The translations under genes and the position numbers were made by a program. DNA of 33,158 nucleotides from positions 1 to 33,158 of IMG/VR virus record IMGVR_UViG_3300035198_000100; one strand, 5' to 3'. Below are positions 1 to 9,730 of the stretch, piece by piece; positions within the stretch are counted from its first letter, which is position 1, and the number at the start of each line of letters is the position of its first letter. The notes under the pieces are model-generated. The model searched no databases. It saw only the letters and a program-made list of their open reading frames with translations, and was not told the DNA's origin. The stretch is from a virus.

Positions 1-1
1 T

Positions 2-1966
2 TCCTCTCTATCATTTTTAAAAAATAAAATGTTTGAAGTTGCCGCCGGTACTGGCGCAGCTTCTGAAATGACTAAACAGGCATCTTCTATATTATCAGAG
101 ATGGGCAATGTATTAAAAAATACAGCGGGTCTTGCTGTATCTTTTGGGAGTGCCCATACAAAATCTGTTATTGACCCAATGAAAAATACAAGAGATGTTG
201 TAGATGGCGCTCTTGGAAACATAGCTAAAGGCTATCAAAATCTTACTGGTGCGCAAGACATATTAATAAAATCTCAAAGTCAATTAAGAGATGCTTTGGT
301 TATGGGCGGCGTTTCTATGGGTGTTGCCGATAGACACGCTGGAGAATATATTTCTAATTTAAATAAATTATCTGTAGCAACAGGATTGTCTACGGGTAGC
401 CTACAATTAATTAATAAGGAGGCTGGTTTACAGCCTGAGTTTTTATTAAAATCATCTGAGGCGGCGAAAGCAGTTGGACTTTCTTCACACGCCATGATTA
501 CACCTTTGTCTGTGGCAGCAGTTTCTCTTAGGGCATTTGGGTTAGAAGGCGGTCAAGCAGGAAAGGCAATACAAGATGCATTTTTAAATTTTAATGAAAC
601 TCCATTAACAACAGCTAAAAATTTAGGAATAATGAAACAAGCGGCCAATGATGCCGGTGTTAGAATAGATGTGGCAAGAGACCAAATTATAAAAGCAAGC
701 TCTCCTTTGGCAATTTTTGGTAAAAATACGGCGGAAGCTGCTGGGATGTGGAATGATTTTACAAAAGTTTTAAAAGAGGGTGGGGTTCCTATCAATCAAA
801 TTGGCGAAATGGTAAGCGGTTTAACAAAAAGTCTTGCCGGAATGACTATGGAAAATCGTGCTTTTATAGGAATGGTGAGTGGCGCCACAAGTGGCGCCTC
901 GGCTCTTGGCGGCGCATTAAAATTGGAATTTGCCATGCGTTCTCCAGAAGGAATGGAGAAAAATTTACAAGCTTTAACTGGGACTCTTGCTAAGTTTGCT
1001 GGTGGTAAAATTATTACATTAGAGCAGGCGGCGGCCAATCCCCAGCTAGAGCAACAGTTCACATTACAGAGACAATTATTAGCCAAACTTACTGGCAATA
1101 ATGATCCGAATCAACAAGCAAGAATATTAGAAGTTCTTCAGCAAGTACAGTCTGGTGGAATGTCTCAGGTACAGGGTGGGAACGCTCTTAAAGAAGTGTT
1201 CTCTGCTGGCAAATCATTACAAGAAAAAACTATGACTGTGCAAGAAAGAACAGAAAGGGTTTTGAGAGCTAATATTTTACCAACATTAGAAAGACAATTA
1301 ATAGTATTAAATGAAAATTTAAAAATTACTACTGGAATAAATGCCCTAGAAGAAGGAACGGCAGAGGGAAAGCAGTTAGAATTAAAGCCGGCTTTAGAAG
1401 AATTTATAAAAGGTGTTGGAAGTGCTGTAAAAGTTACTGCTCAAGGTAAAGAGATTGATAAATATCAAGCGATGTTTGAAAAAATCACTACCGCAAGCAC
1501 ATCAAGAATGTTTGGACAAGAATTTGCGGCAAAATCAAGAGAAGCGGAACAAATGCCAAAAACATTTTTATTAAAAGCCACTGCGCCAGAAAAAATTATG
1601 CCTGCTATAAAACCAACCATAGGTGCCACTCCAAAAGCAACTATATCTCCAAATATTACTATACCCGGATTAAATAATATTGCTCCATTAATAAATACAG
1701 GTAATACGCAATCTCATAGTGATTTAAGTCAATTAATAAGTGCCACAAGAGATGGTTTTACTAATTTAAATGTTCCAGCAGAATTATTAGTTACAAAAAA
1801 TAAAGAATTATCCGCAGGGGCCATGCCAACCGCGCCCATAATGACAGTTTCTCCAACCGAATCAACAATTCATATAAAAATAAGTGGTGAAGAAGGAAAG
1901 TTTAAAAATAATTTAATGAAATATTTGCCAGAAATGCTTAATAAAATTATTACAGATACTCACTAG
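2..1966 (+). CDS. Tape-measure-like tail protein, probably the C-terminal part
   Basis: The frame is open to the left edge of the window with no stop. The first ATG (29) has no Shine-Dalgarno site, unlike nearly every other gene here, so the true start may lie upstream; from ATG 29 the product is 645 aa. The visible protein is mostly helical and rich in Ala, Gly, Gln and Lys, with Gly-Ala patches around residues 270-300 (ATG numbering). A Pro/Thr-rich linker (about 525-555) leads to a short beta-type end. This composition and a place directly before connector, hub and spike genes fit a tape measure protein, which sets tail length and is threaded through the tail tube. Tape measures are usually longer, which also points to a missing N-terminus. 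No transglycosylase or peptidase motif is visible. The assignment rests on composition and synteny; another helical tail protein is possible. Confidence 0.6.
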   Translation, partial: SSLSFLKNKMFEVAAGTGAASEMTKQASSILSEMGNVLKNTAGLAVSFGSAHTKSVIDPMKNTRDVVDGALGNIAKGYQNLTGAQDILIKSQSQLRDALVMGGVSMGVADRHAGEYISNLNKLSVATGLSTGSLQLINKEAGLQPEFLLKSSEAAKAVGLSSHAMITPLSVAAVSLRAFGLEGGQAGKAIQDAFLNFNETPLTTAKNLGIMKQAANDAGVRIDVARDQIIKASSPLAIFGKNTAEAAGMWNDFTKVLKEGGVPINQIGEMVSGLTKSLAGMTMENRAFIGMVSGATSGASALGGALKLEFAMRSPEGMEKNLQALTGTLAKFAGGKIITLEQAAANPQLEQQFTLQRQLLAKLTGNNDPNQQARILEVLQQVQSGGMSQVQGGNALKEVFSAGKSLQEKTMTVQERTERVLRANILPTLERQLIVLNENLKITTGINALEEGTAEGKQLELKPALEEFIKGVGSAVKVTAQGKEIDKYQAMFEKITTASTSRMFGQEFAAKSREAEQMPKTFLLKATAPEKIMPAIKPTIGATPKATISPNITIPGLNNIAPLINTGNTQSHSDLSQLISATRDGFTNLNVPAELLVTKNKELSAGAMPTAPIMTVSPTESTIHIKISGEEGKFKNNLMKYLPEMLNKIITDTH

Positions 1967-1974
1967 GAGATAAA

Positions 1975-2808
1975 ATGATATTTAATTCTGGAATTAAAAC
2001 TGATTCCACTAAAAATACAGATAATAATCCTTTTTATGATGATCCTTCCAATTTAGACTCTGGTGGAAAAGTTCCAGACCTTATTCAACAGAATCCAGAA
2101 ATGCCACTTGCTAAAAGAAATAGGCAGCTAATCAGCTGGAGAGTTCCTGGAATTGGCACTGTTGAAATGTATATTAACCCACAACAAATTTCCATTTCAG
2201 AAAAAAAAGTAATTAAAACAACAAGAACTAAAGGTGGATATGTTATGCAATATTGGGGTGAGGAACTTACAAGAATTAAATTAAGTGGAAATACTGGAGC
2301 AGCAAGTATTGAAGGGATTAATATTTTACGCTCTGTATATCGTGCGGAACAAAATGCTTTTCAGCAGGTGCAGCAAACATTGGCAGATAGATTGCAGGAA
2401 TATACTGGTGGAACAGCTTTAGGTGGATTAATAAACCAATTATCTGGGTCTGGTGCAGGCAAAGCTGTTGGAAGTCTTGTTAATAGTTTAGTTGGAGGGT
2501 CTTCTAATCCTCCCTTATTACCTACTTTAGGATCCCTGGCGGCGGCAGTTGAACTATTTTATCAAGGATGGGTGTTTAAAGGATTCTTCGAAAGTTTTAG
2601 CGTAGATGAAAATGTTAGTAGTGGTCCTGGGATTTTTACTTATCAAATTGATTTTGTAGTATTAGATCGCAGAGGGTCTAGAAACAATTTTATGTCCTGG
2701 TCACGTTCGCCAGCAGTATATGACCCAACAACAGGAAATCCTGTTGGATATTATAAAGCCGATTCTTCTTCCACTCCGTTAAGTTTCAGGGGAGAAAAAA
2801 ATAAATGA
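1975..2808 (+). CDS. Tail/baseplate structural protein, tube-to-hub connector candidate
   Basis: 277 aa. The start has a good Shine-Dalgarno site (AGGAG) eight bases after the previous stop, and the end overlaps the next start as ATGA, so translation is probably coupled. Residues about 50-105 form a beta-rich block containing INPQQISISEKK, a TKGG element and QYWGEEL. I associate this pattern (NP...K...TKGG...QxWGxxL...G.TG) with small baseplate or tail-end proteins of contractile systems. A Gly/Leu-rich low-complexity stretch (about 145-190) follows, then a beta block with FYQGWVFKGFFESFSVDE and the conserved-looking FTYQIDFVVLDRRG. The position between tape measure and hub suggests it joins tail tube or tape measure to the hub, in the manner of small LysM/gp53-type proteins. 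No LysM motif is seen. The structural role is likely; the exact role is inference. Confidence 0.55.
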   Translation: MIFNSGIKTDSTKNTDNNPFYDDPSNLDSGGKVPDLIQQNPEMPLAKRNRQLISWRVPGIGTVEMYINPQQISISEKKVIKTTRTKGGYVMQYWGEELTRIKLSGNTGAASIEGINILRSVYRAEQNAFQQVQQTLADRLQEYTGGTALGGLINQLSGSGAGKAVGSLVNSLVGGSSNPPLLPTLGSLAAAVELFYQGWVFKGFFESFSVDENVSSGPGIFTYQIDFVVLDRRGSRNNFMSWSRSPAVYDPTTGNPVGYYKADSSSTPLSFRGEKNK

Positions 2809-5800
2809 CAATAATTTTATCGTCACAAGCAGGAATAAATTCTGGAAATACAGTTAGTAATGTTTTTGGCGACCTTGGAAAAGCTCTTGGTATTTCTGGT
2901 TTTCCACAGCCAGGGGCTCCTGGAAGCTATGTTTCCGATATTCTTGCTGTGTCTGATAAAATTAATGGTGTGCTTGATAAATTAATGGGGAAAGGAATAA
3001 CAGAAAAATTTGATCCTAATTATGTAGAGAGTGGAAGACAAGTTGTGGTTGGCGGGGCCATTGATGGTGGCAAAGTGCCTCCTTTGGAGGCTGCCAATAT
3101 TAGACAGGTCTATACACAAACGCCTCAAGTCAGCGTTGTGGTCCGTAAAAAAACATTTTCTTCTTTAAAAGATTTATATAATCCTATTTTTATGGATCCG
3201 TCAGAAAAATGGCTTTTTAGGGCAACGAAAAAATTAATAGAAAATAAATGTTTAGCAATCGCTCAATATGAAAAAATTTCTAAGGTAGAAAAACTAATAG
3301 ATGCTGGCGCATCAGCGGCAACCATTATTACATCTTTAATGTCTAGTTTATTAGAAGACAGTGGTGATCAACAGTTTTCTTCTGTTGAGGAATTAAGAAA
3401 AGTAATTTATGATAGACAGCCAGTTAGCGTTACTACTTATTTTACTGATCCAGACATGCCCTTAATTGAAGAATTGGGCCCAGGAACAGGAGCATTTGAA
3501 ATTACTTTAGCAACATCTATTTCTACAAGTTTAGGATTAGATGGTGAGGGTAATTTTAATTTTTCTATAGAAGATCCATACAGAATATTATTTATAACTG
3601 AAGAAGATATTGAAACCGCATTAAAAGGAACGGCGCTTTCTAATGTTGCTTGTGAATTAAATTCTGCGTCAGGCCGAGCCTTAGACAGCGCCCAGTCTAC
3701 AGACGCTCTTTTGCAGGCAGAACGAAAGCGAAATGGTAAAAGTGAAATTAGTTTTACTGTAGAAATTGGAACTGGTGTCGTTGCCACTATAGATGCAATA
3801 GGTCTTATTATAAATGAAAATAATTTTGACATTGTTCCAGAAAATCAATCATTAAATTCTACTGAACGCGCTTTATTTATAAGCGTTATGACTGGATTAA
3901 CTTTATATCAAAAAACATTAAATTCATCTTTAATAAATGGTATAAATGTTGATTCATTAACATCTGTTTTAAAAAAACAAATAGACTATGCAAGAGAAAG
4001 AATGAGAACTTTTTATCTCGGCAAATGTATGATTCAGCCAATGGATGCTATAAATATATTTATTGCCGGTGGCACAAGAAGATTAGGAGAGGGAGAAAAT
4101 CCAAACCCTGATGAAATAGATTTATTTTCCGCTTCTGGTGGTTTTAAAATTGCTTCAAATATATTAGGAAGTGATGAATTAATAGATGATGGATTGTTAA
4201 TGAATGAATGGAAGAGGGCAGGCAGCTTTCCTGACTTTGATACTTTTAAAAAAATACGAACTTTAACTTTAACAACAGAAGAGGGCACGCATGTTTTTGG
4301 CGGATTAGTTAATAGTGTTGATGATAAATTTGATGCTAATTCGGGAACACATACTATAAATATTAGTGGTGCCTCTAATATGGAATGGTTAAGAATTTCT
4401 AGATATAATGAATCTCCTTCTTTAGATCAAACACAAGGTGTAGTTTATGATCCATTAACTCCTTTTGATTTTGAAGTTGACCCCGCAACTGGCCTGCCAA
4501 TAGGAAAGCCAAAATTAAATGATGCCAATGCGTTAATTGGTCAGGGATCCAATCAGTTTTATTTTGCCAGTGGGCCAAAAACTGGAAAACAAATTAAAAC
4601 TATTGAGGACATGAACCAAGATATTGCCGCTATAGGTAACAATATGTTAAATTTATATCAACATGCTCCTGGTTTGGTATATAAATGGAAAAAAGGAATA
4701 GTAACTGCAACATATAATATGTTTAATGTTGACCCTAAAGATGGAAGTCAAATTACTTCAAATCAATTAAGACGAGATGTAGGATTTTTTGCTTCAAACA
4801 CCCCATTTGACAACATGGATGCAGCAAATGTATTAAGCATATTAATTACTGGTGCTCCATATAATCCTGCAACATTTATACAGAGCGCTTTAAATAATGG
4901 ATCTTATATTCCAGATGCAACATTAAACAGTGGACGCGATTTTTTTAGACACTTCTTAAATATACAAAAATCTATTGTTAAGACGCATGGAAATTTTGTT
5001 CCTTTTAAATCTATTAATGTTAGTCCGTCTAACTTAGCAAAAGCAATATATTATCAACAGCAATTATCAGGAAAGTCAGTTGAGCTAACACAGTTGAGAT
5101 CTAGCCTGGCTAAGCTTGAAGATCAACAAAATAATTTACTTGGCACTGATGAAATTGATAAGCGCATACGAAGCGGGCTACAAATTAAAAAATCAGAATT
5201 AGAAAATAAAATAAATAATTTAGCAACAAGTTTATCTGAATTAACGGCATCGGCGGCAGAACAAGAAACGAAAGTAATTCAAATAGCTGGCAATGATATT
5301 AGTTATGACTTAGGAAGCATAACTAATGAAGAAGAATTTAAATTATTTGGCGATAGGCTAGCATTTTCTGTTTTAAGAAGAAAAGAAGATGTTATAAGAA
5401 ATATTGATAAAAATTATTTTATTGTGTCTGATGAATATGATAAAGATTATGATATTCAGGCATTTGTAATGAAGTTGCGAGAACGGGCTCCAGATATGTG
5501 GAAAATGTCATATAAACCATTAATAGACCTATGTAAAGAAGTGGCAGATATATTGGCGTTTGAATTTTACTGTGATACTAATGGACATATTGTTTTCAGA
5601 CCACCACAATATAATAGGGTTCCTGCTTCTATATTAAATCAAATGCTTTCTCTTAATAAATTAAGTGGTATAAAATTATTTCCAGATTTTCTTTCAGGAT
5701 TGTTTCAAAGTAGAGAAGACAGAATAACCCGTGACGTAACTATAAAAGAATGGGAAATAAGAAAAGAGGCGGCACTACTTGGAATGTCTGATGTAAAAGA

Positions 5801-7487
5801 TGTGGAAATATTTTTAGCAAAAGAAACTGGAGTAGAAGTATTATTTATTACAAATGCTGATAATGGAATTAAATATGAAGCTGATATGACTATAAATCCA
5901 AAACAAAGACTGGCCTTATCTGAATTGGTAGAAAGTTCAAACTATCAATCTCAATTATCAGCAGCAGGATTATTTTCAGCAGTTGCACAAAGAAACTTAC
6001 AAAAAACATATATTGAACAAACTACAGGAACTAAAATTTCTATTAGTAATGAACAGGCGTATGATAATGCGGTAAATAATCTGACGGCCTTAACTGGGCA
6101 ACAAAAAAGAAATGAAGATGAATTTGCAAAAATAAAAGTTGGGGTTAAGAAAAATGGAATTTCTACTCCAGCAACAGACATTTCGCAAATAATAACTCGA
6201 ATTGCGCAACTTGTAAGTGAGCGCTCTCAGTTAATGAAAACATTAAGTCGCGCTTTAACTCAAAATATAGAAATTGCATCTATTAGCGGAAGTGATGGAA
6301 ATATCTCTTTTAACAAGGTAAGTTTTAATGTTAATAATTTGCCAGAAGGATTGTATAATAAACTAATTGAAGATGATACTAAAGATTTATTAGGTCACAT
6401 GTCTGCAGGTCGTTTTGTTATTAAAGACGAAAATATTATTAGTTCCAATTTTTCTGAAAAAGTAACACAAATTATGACAAACTGCACTATTACAGGGACG
6501 GCCCCACTTGTTGGGGACAATGGTGGAATTAATGGGGTTCCAATTTATACTGCCTTTGGCGTAGATTTTGATTTATGGAGACAATATGGATGGAGAGGAG
6601 AAAAAACCATTCATAAACCATTTTTCTCTAATGCCGATTATCAATGCGCTCCTTATGCTGTTATGTTATTGTCAAGGCAGAGGGCAAATATAGTCACTGG
6701 TGACATAACTGTTTTTGGAAATGAATTTTATCAACTTGGAGATGTAGTTTACGTAACACATAGACAAATGTTATATTATGTAAGTAAGATACAACACAAT
6801 TTTAATTATGAAAGTGGTTTGTTTTCTACAACATTATCTTTACAATATGGACATCCAGTTGGACAATATATTCCGACACCATTGGATGTTATTGGAAAAT
6901 TACAAATTACTTCAGGAACATCTCAAGGATCATTTAGGGTTAGAAGAGAACCGCCAAGAACAGATGATTTATTAGGAACAGTGGTATTTGATAAAGATAG
7001 TGAAGATTTATTTAGTGGAAAATATGCCAGAAGAAATTTTAATCAATTGTCTAATGCGGCGATAATGGCTCAGACTGTAATAAATAAAAAAGATCCTAAA
7101 AACAGCGCTAGGGTTTATTGTATGACATTTTTTGGAGATGAAACTACTCAACACAATAGGGCGGCTGAAGTTGGAAATTGGTTTCTAAATCCTTCTTTCC
7201 CAGCAAGCTCAAAAGGAGGAATAGGAATAGGTGGGGCTGGATTAAGTTTATCTGTTGGAGTAGGAATTAATGATGATATAACAAAATTAAATATAGATCC
7301 ATCACTAATAAGAATACAACGACTTAATCAATCTTTATCTAGTGGTGGCACTTTAAGTCCGGAAGAAGAAGATTTACTATCAAAAGGAATAACCGCCTCG
7401 CAAGAGGCCATTTCTATAGACCCAGGATTAGGCAATGTAGTTGAAATTAGAATAAGACAAGCTCCTATAGGGGGGTGGAAAGATTAA
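2805..7487 (+). CDS. Giant baseplate hub protein (gp27/gpD-like)
   Basis: 1560 aa. The start overlaps the previous stop by four bases, with GGGGAG upstream. A block near residues 500-530 (VFGGLVNSVDDKFD, then ISGASNMEWL) resembles the first hub barrel of gp27/gpD proteins. Residues about 1305-1358 carry GNEFYQLGDVVYV, YYVSKIQHNFNYESG and LSLQYGHPVG, a pattern typical of the C-terminal hub domain of phage and VgrG-type baseplates. Between them, about 748-820 is a strong Gln/Leu/Lys heptad-like coiled coil. Hub proteins in model phages are about 350-400 aa, so this one is roughly four times the usual size, with N-terminal and coiled-coil additions. It lies directly before the spike gene, as expected for a hub trimer that docks the spike. 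The hub family is supported by sequence; the extra domains are unassigned. Confidence 0.72.
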   Translation: MTIILSSQAGINSGNTVSNVFGDLGKALGISGFPQPGAPGSYVSDILAVSDKINGVLDKLMGKGITEKFDPNYVESGRQVVVGGAIDGGKVPPLEAANIRQVYTQTPQVSVVVRKKTFSSLKDLYNPIFMDPSEKWLFRATKKLIENKCLAIAQYEKISKVEKLIDAGASAATIITSLMSSLLEDSGDQQFSSVEELRKVIYDRQPVSVTTYFTDPDMPLIEELGPGTGAFEITLATSISTSLGLDGEGNFNFSIEDPYRILFITEEDIETALKGTALSNVACELNSASGRALDSAQSTDALLQAERKRNGKSEISFTVEIGTGVVATIDAIGLIINENNFDIVPENQSLNSTERALFISVMTGLTLYQKTLNSSLINGINVDSLTSVLKKQIDYARERMRTFYLGKCMIQPMDAINIFIAGGTRRLGEGENPNPDEIDLFSASGGFKIASNILGSDELIDDGLLMNEWKRAGSFPDFDTFKKIRTLTLTTEEGTHVFGGLVNSVDDKFDANSGTHTINISGASNMEWLRISRYNESPSLDQTQGVVYDPLTPFDFEVDPATGLPIGKPKLNDANALIGQGSNQFYFASGPKTGKQIKTIEDMNQDIAAIGNNMLNLYQHAPGLVYKWKKGIVTATYNMFNVDPKDGSQITSNQLRRDVGFFASNTPFDNMDAANVLSILITGAPYNPATFIQSALNNGSYIPDATLNSGRDFFRHFLNIQKSIVKTHGNFVPFKSINVSPSNLAKAIYYQQQLSGKSVELTQLRSSLAKLEDQQNNLLGTDEIDKRIRSGLQIKKSELENKINNLATSLSELTASAAEQETKVIQIAGNDISYDLGSITNEEEFKLFGDRLAFSVLRRKEDVIRNIDKNYFIVSDEYDKDYDIQAFVMKLRERAPDMWKMSYKPLIDLCKEVADILAFEFYCDTNGHIVFRPPQYNRVPASILNQMLSLNKLSGIKLFPDFLSGLFQSREDRITRDVTIKEWEIRKEAALLGMSDVKDVEIFLAKETGVEVLFITNADNGIKYEADMTINPKQRLALSELVESSNYQSQLSAAGLFSAVAQRNLQKTYIEQTTGTKISISNEQAYDNAVNNLTALTGQQKRNEDEFAKIKVGVKKNGISTPATDISQIITRIAQLVSERSQLMKTLSRALTQNIEIASISGSDGNISFNKVSFNVNNLPEGLYNKLIEDDTKDLLGHMSAGRFVIKDENIISSNFSEKVTQIMTNCTITGTAPLVGDNGGINGVPIYTAFGVDFDLWRQYGWRGEKTIHKPFFSNADYQCAPYAVMLLSRQRANIVTGDITVFGNEFYQLGDVVYVTHRQMLYYVSKIQHNFNYESGLFSTTLSLQYGHPVGQYIPTPLDVIGKLQITSGTSQGSFRVRREPPRTDDLLGTVVFDKDSEDLFSGKYARRNFNQLSNAAIMAQTVINKKDPKNSARVYCMTFFGDETTQHNRAAEVGNWFLNPSFPASSKGGIGIGGAGLSLSVGVGINDDITKLNIDPSLIRIQRLNQSLSSGGTLSPEEEDLLSKGITASQEAISIDPGLGNVVEIRIRQAPIGGWKD

Positions 7488-9721
7488 TGAATAGATTTGC
7501 TTCTAGCGTAATGCGATTAGTATCTGTAGAAAAAGTAGATTATAATAGTGGAGTGGTTTATACTAAATGGCTAGATCAAGCTGGGCTTGATGGCCCAATA
7601 GTTTCAATTCCTCATCCATACGCCGGATCTCATGGCGAAGGAATATATATTGGCATTTCTACTGGAAGCATTTTAATTTTAGGAATGACTGCCAACGAAC
7701 AATATGTTGCTTTGGCCACATTGCCCCCATCAAATAATTTTGGCAATTTAAATGATATATCTGAATCTAGCTTTGATGATATAGCCACACCAACATTAGA
7801 TTCTGGCGATATAATTATCCAAAATAAAAATGGTGCAGAAATAAAGTTAAATAATTATGGGGATATTAATCTTTATAACTCTTTCCATGAAGGTGTGATT
7901 TATGGTGGTGATTCAGATAATTCTATTCGTTGTTCAATTGTTACTTCTAGCCCCGTAGAATACACCATTTCATCCGCTGGAATCAAAGCAATGGGACTAA
8001 TTCGTAGAGATATACGAATTGAAGAAGGTGAAGAAGATTATGTTGACTTTTTATATGATTTATCTTCAGAACAGGCCCTAGAAGAAGTGGGTTGGGATAT
8101 TTCTAAAAAAACATCTTATTTGACAAGAAACCCTAATGAAACTGGGACTGATACGGCAGACGATAAAAGATTTAGAAACCCTGGATTAATTGAAAATCGT
8201 ACATTGTTATATGAATATGGAAAAGAATGGGATGTTAAAAATTTTGGTGTAGAACTTGACAGATTTAATAAAGGAAATCAACCTTTAATTGATTTTAGTG
8301 ACAGAAGACAAAGAAGAAGTAATGTGTTAAGCCTGTCGCAAACTAACCCTAATGAATTAATTGAACACATTGAAGGAACTCTTGTAGATATATTTGGCAA
8401 TATGTTAGATATAAATAAATCTATTTTACCAAAGCCAGAAGGAACAAATCCAAGTGATTTAAAAGATATTTTTGAAGTAAATAGACACTCTGTTGTTGTA
8501 CATAAAGAAATAAATACAAAAAAAGGTTATGCGTATAGAGAAGGCTCATCAAACACGCGAAAGCCAGTACTCATTGGCGACGGCATTCCAAGTGCATCTG
8601 TTGTGGCCAACAATGCTAAAGATAGAAGCAGGTGGTCACTTAGAGTTGACAAAGAAGGATTAACTTCAATAAATATACCTGCAACTTCTGAAACGGGTAA
8701 TATTCCATTTTTAACAAGACAAGAAACCACAAGTGTTATTAATATAGATGATAAAGGTAAAATTACTGACGGGGATAGGGCTGATTATGATGGATTATAT
8801 AGAAATGATAAAAATCAAGATATATTTCATGATCAAGTTGGTCCTGGTGGAATTTCTGTTGCCGGCCCTACAAACACATTAATACCAAACAGATTAAAAG
8901 GCAAATTAACAAGTTGGGTAGATACCAACGATGCTAAAGAAAAAAAACAACAAAAATTGCCAGATTTTATAGAAGCAGGAACGGCCTTTCACAGTATAAC
9001 GCAAACTGCACAATCAATATTAGATTATTATATTAATTTTAGAGCTGCTGATATTTTTGAGCCATTGGAAGTTGCTCCGTCGCCACAGGCTATTTCTAAT
9101 CAAATTAATGCTAAAGTTCCTATTCCTGGTGATTTTATTGCGGACAGAGATCCTATTACTGGGCTAATTGTAGATCATCCAAATGCTGGTGGACGCAGTG
9201 TTCAAATTAATCTTGATGGAAGTTTGGAAACTTCTATAGGCGCTAACACCGTTGATAGAGTTTCGTGGGTCCTAGACACAGCAGGCGCCATTGTGGCGCG
9301 TCTTGGGCGAGATCGCCAAGGACGAAGTGCTATAATTCAAGCTGATGGCTACGTAGCTATTGAAATAGGCGGATTTGATTTTATAGGTGAAGCGCCAAAT
9401 GATGAAGTAGATACCCGTTTTGTTGGTCGGGGCGAATCAAGAAAAGATACTTTGCCAGGTGACAAAAAACAATATAAAGGTGGCAAATTAGTAATAAGAT
9501 TAAGAAGATCTAATACTGAACAAACAGGCCCTGATGAAGATGATAATTTATTAATTATTGATGACAGTGGAATAACAATAAAAACGGCTGGAAGATTTAA
9601 TATAGTTAGTGGCCAAGATATTGTTTTAACAAGCAATAGCAGAATTGCTTTTGAAGCTCCAATTATACAAAATTATAAAAATAATCCTAAATTTGTTTTA
9701 AGAGACGGAAGAAGATTGTAA
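7487..9721 (+). CDS. Baseplate central spike protein (gp5/VgrG-like OB fold plus beta-helix)
   Basis: 744 aa from the ATG overlapping the hub stop as TAATG, with GGTGG eight bases upstream. A GTG at 7475 would add four residues and is less likely. Residues 1-80 look like a gp5/VgrG N-terminal OB domain: VYTKWLDQAGLDGPIVSIPH followed by GEGIYIGISTGSILILG. Residues about 555-720 hold short regular beta elements (SVQINLDGSLETSIGAN, SWVLDTAGAIVARLGRD, IIQADGYVAIEIGG, LLIIDDSGITIKTAGRFN), as in the triple-stranded beta-helix of membrane-piercing spikes. No lysozyme motif or C-terminal PAAR-like tip is visible, so it may pierce mechanically or carry a separate tip. The place after the hub supports the call. 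The middle 100-550 is unassigned. Confidence 0.72.
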   Translation: MNRFASSVMRLVSVEKVDYNSGVVYTKWLDQAGLDGPIVSIPHPYAGSHGEGIYIGISTGSILILGMTANEQYVALATLPPSNNFGNLNDISESSFDDIATPTLDSGDIIIQNKNGAEIKLNNYGDINLYNSFHEGVIYGGDSDNSIRCSIVTSSPVEYTISSAGIKAMGLIRRDIRIEEGEEDYVDFLYDLSSEQALEEVGWDISKKTSYLTRNPNETGTDTADDKRFRNPGLIENRTLLYEYGKEWDVKNFGVELDRFNKGNQPLIDFSDRRQRRSNVLSLSQTNPNELIEHIEGTLVDIFGNMLDINKSILPKPEGTNPSDLKDIFEVNRHSVVVHKEINTKKGYAYREGSSNTRKPVLIGDGIPSASVVANNAKDRSRWSLRVDKEGLTSINIPATSETGNIPFLTRQETTSVINIDDKGKITDGDRADYDGLYRNDKNQDIFHDQVGPGGISVAGPTNTLIPNRLKGKLTSWVDTNDAKEKKQQKLPDFIEAGTAFHSITQTAQSILDYYINFRAADIFEPLEVAPSPQAISNQINAKVPIPGDFIADRDPITGLIVDHPNAGGRSVQINLDGSLETSIGANTVDRVSWVLDTAGAIVARLGRDRQGRSAIIQADGYVAIEIGGFDFIGEAPNDEVDTRFVGRGESRKDTLPGDKKQYKGGKLVIRLRRSNTEQTGPDEDDNLLIIDDSGITIKTAGRFNIVSGQDIVLTSNSRIAFEAPIIQNYKNNPKFVLRDGRRL

Positions 9722-9730
9722 GGAGAAAAA

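Noticed and set aside
881-898. GC-rich inverted repeat GGCGCCAC/GTGGCGCC in the tape-measure-like gene
   Set aside because: The arms are separated by only two bases and the stretch also encodes a simple Ser-Gly-Ala repeat; no function is needed to explain it.
7475-7487. GTG start for the spike gene
   Set aside because: ATG 7487 overlaps the hub stop as TAATG with GGTGG at good spacing, and its product begins at the OB domain; the GTG adds only four residues.
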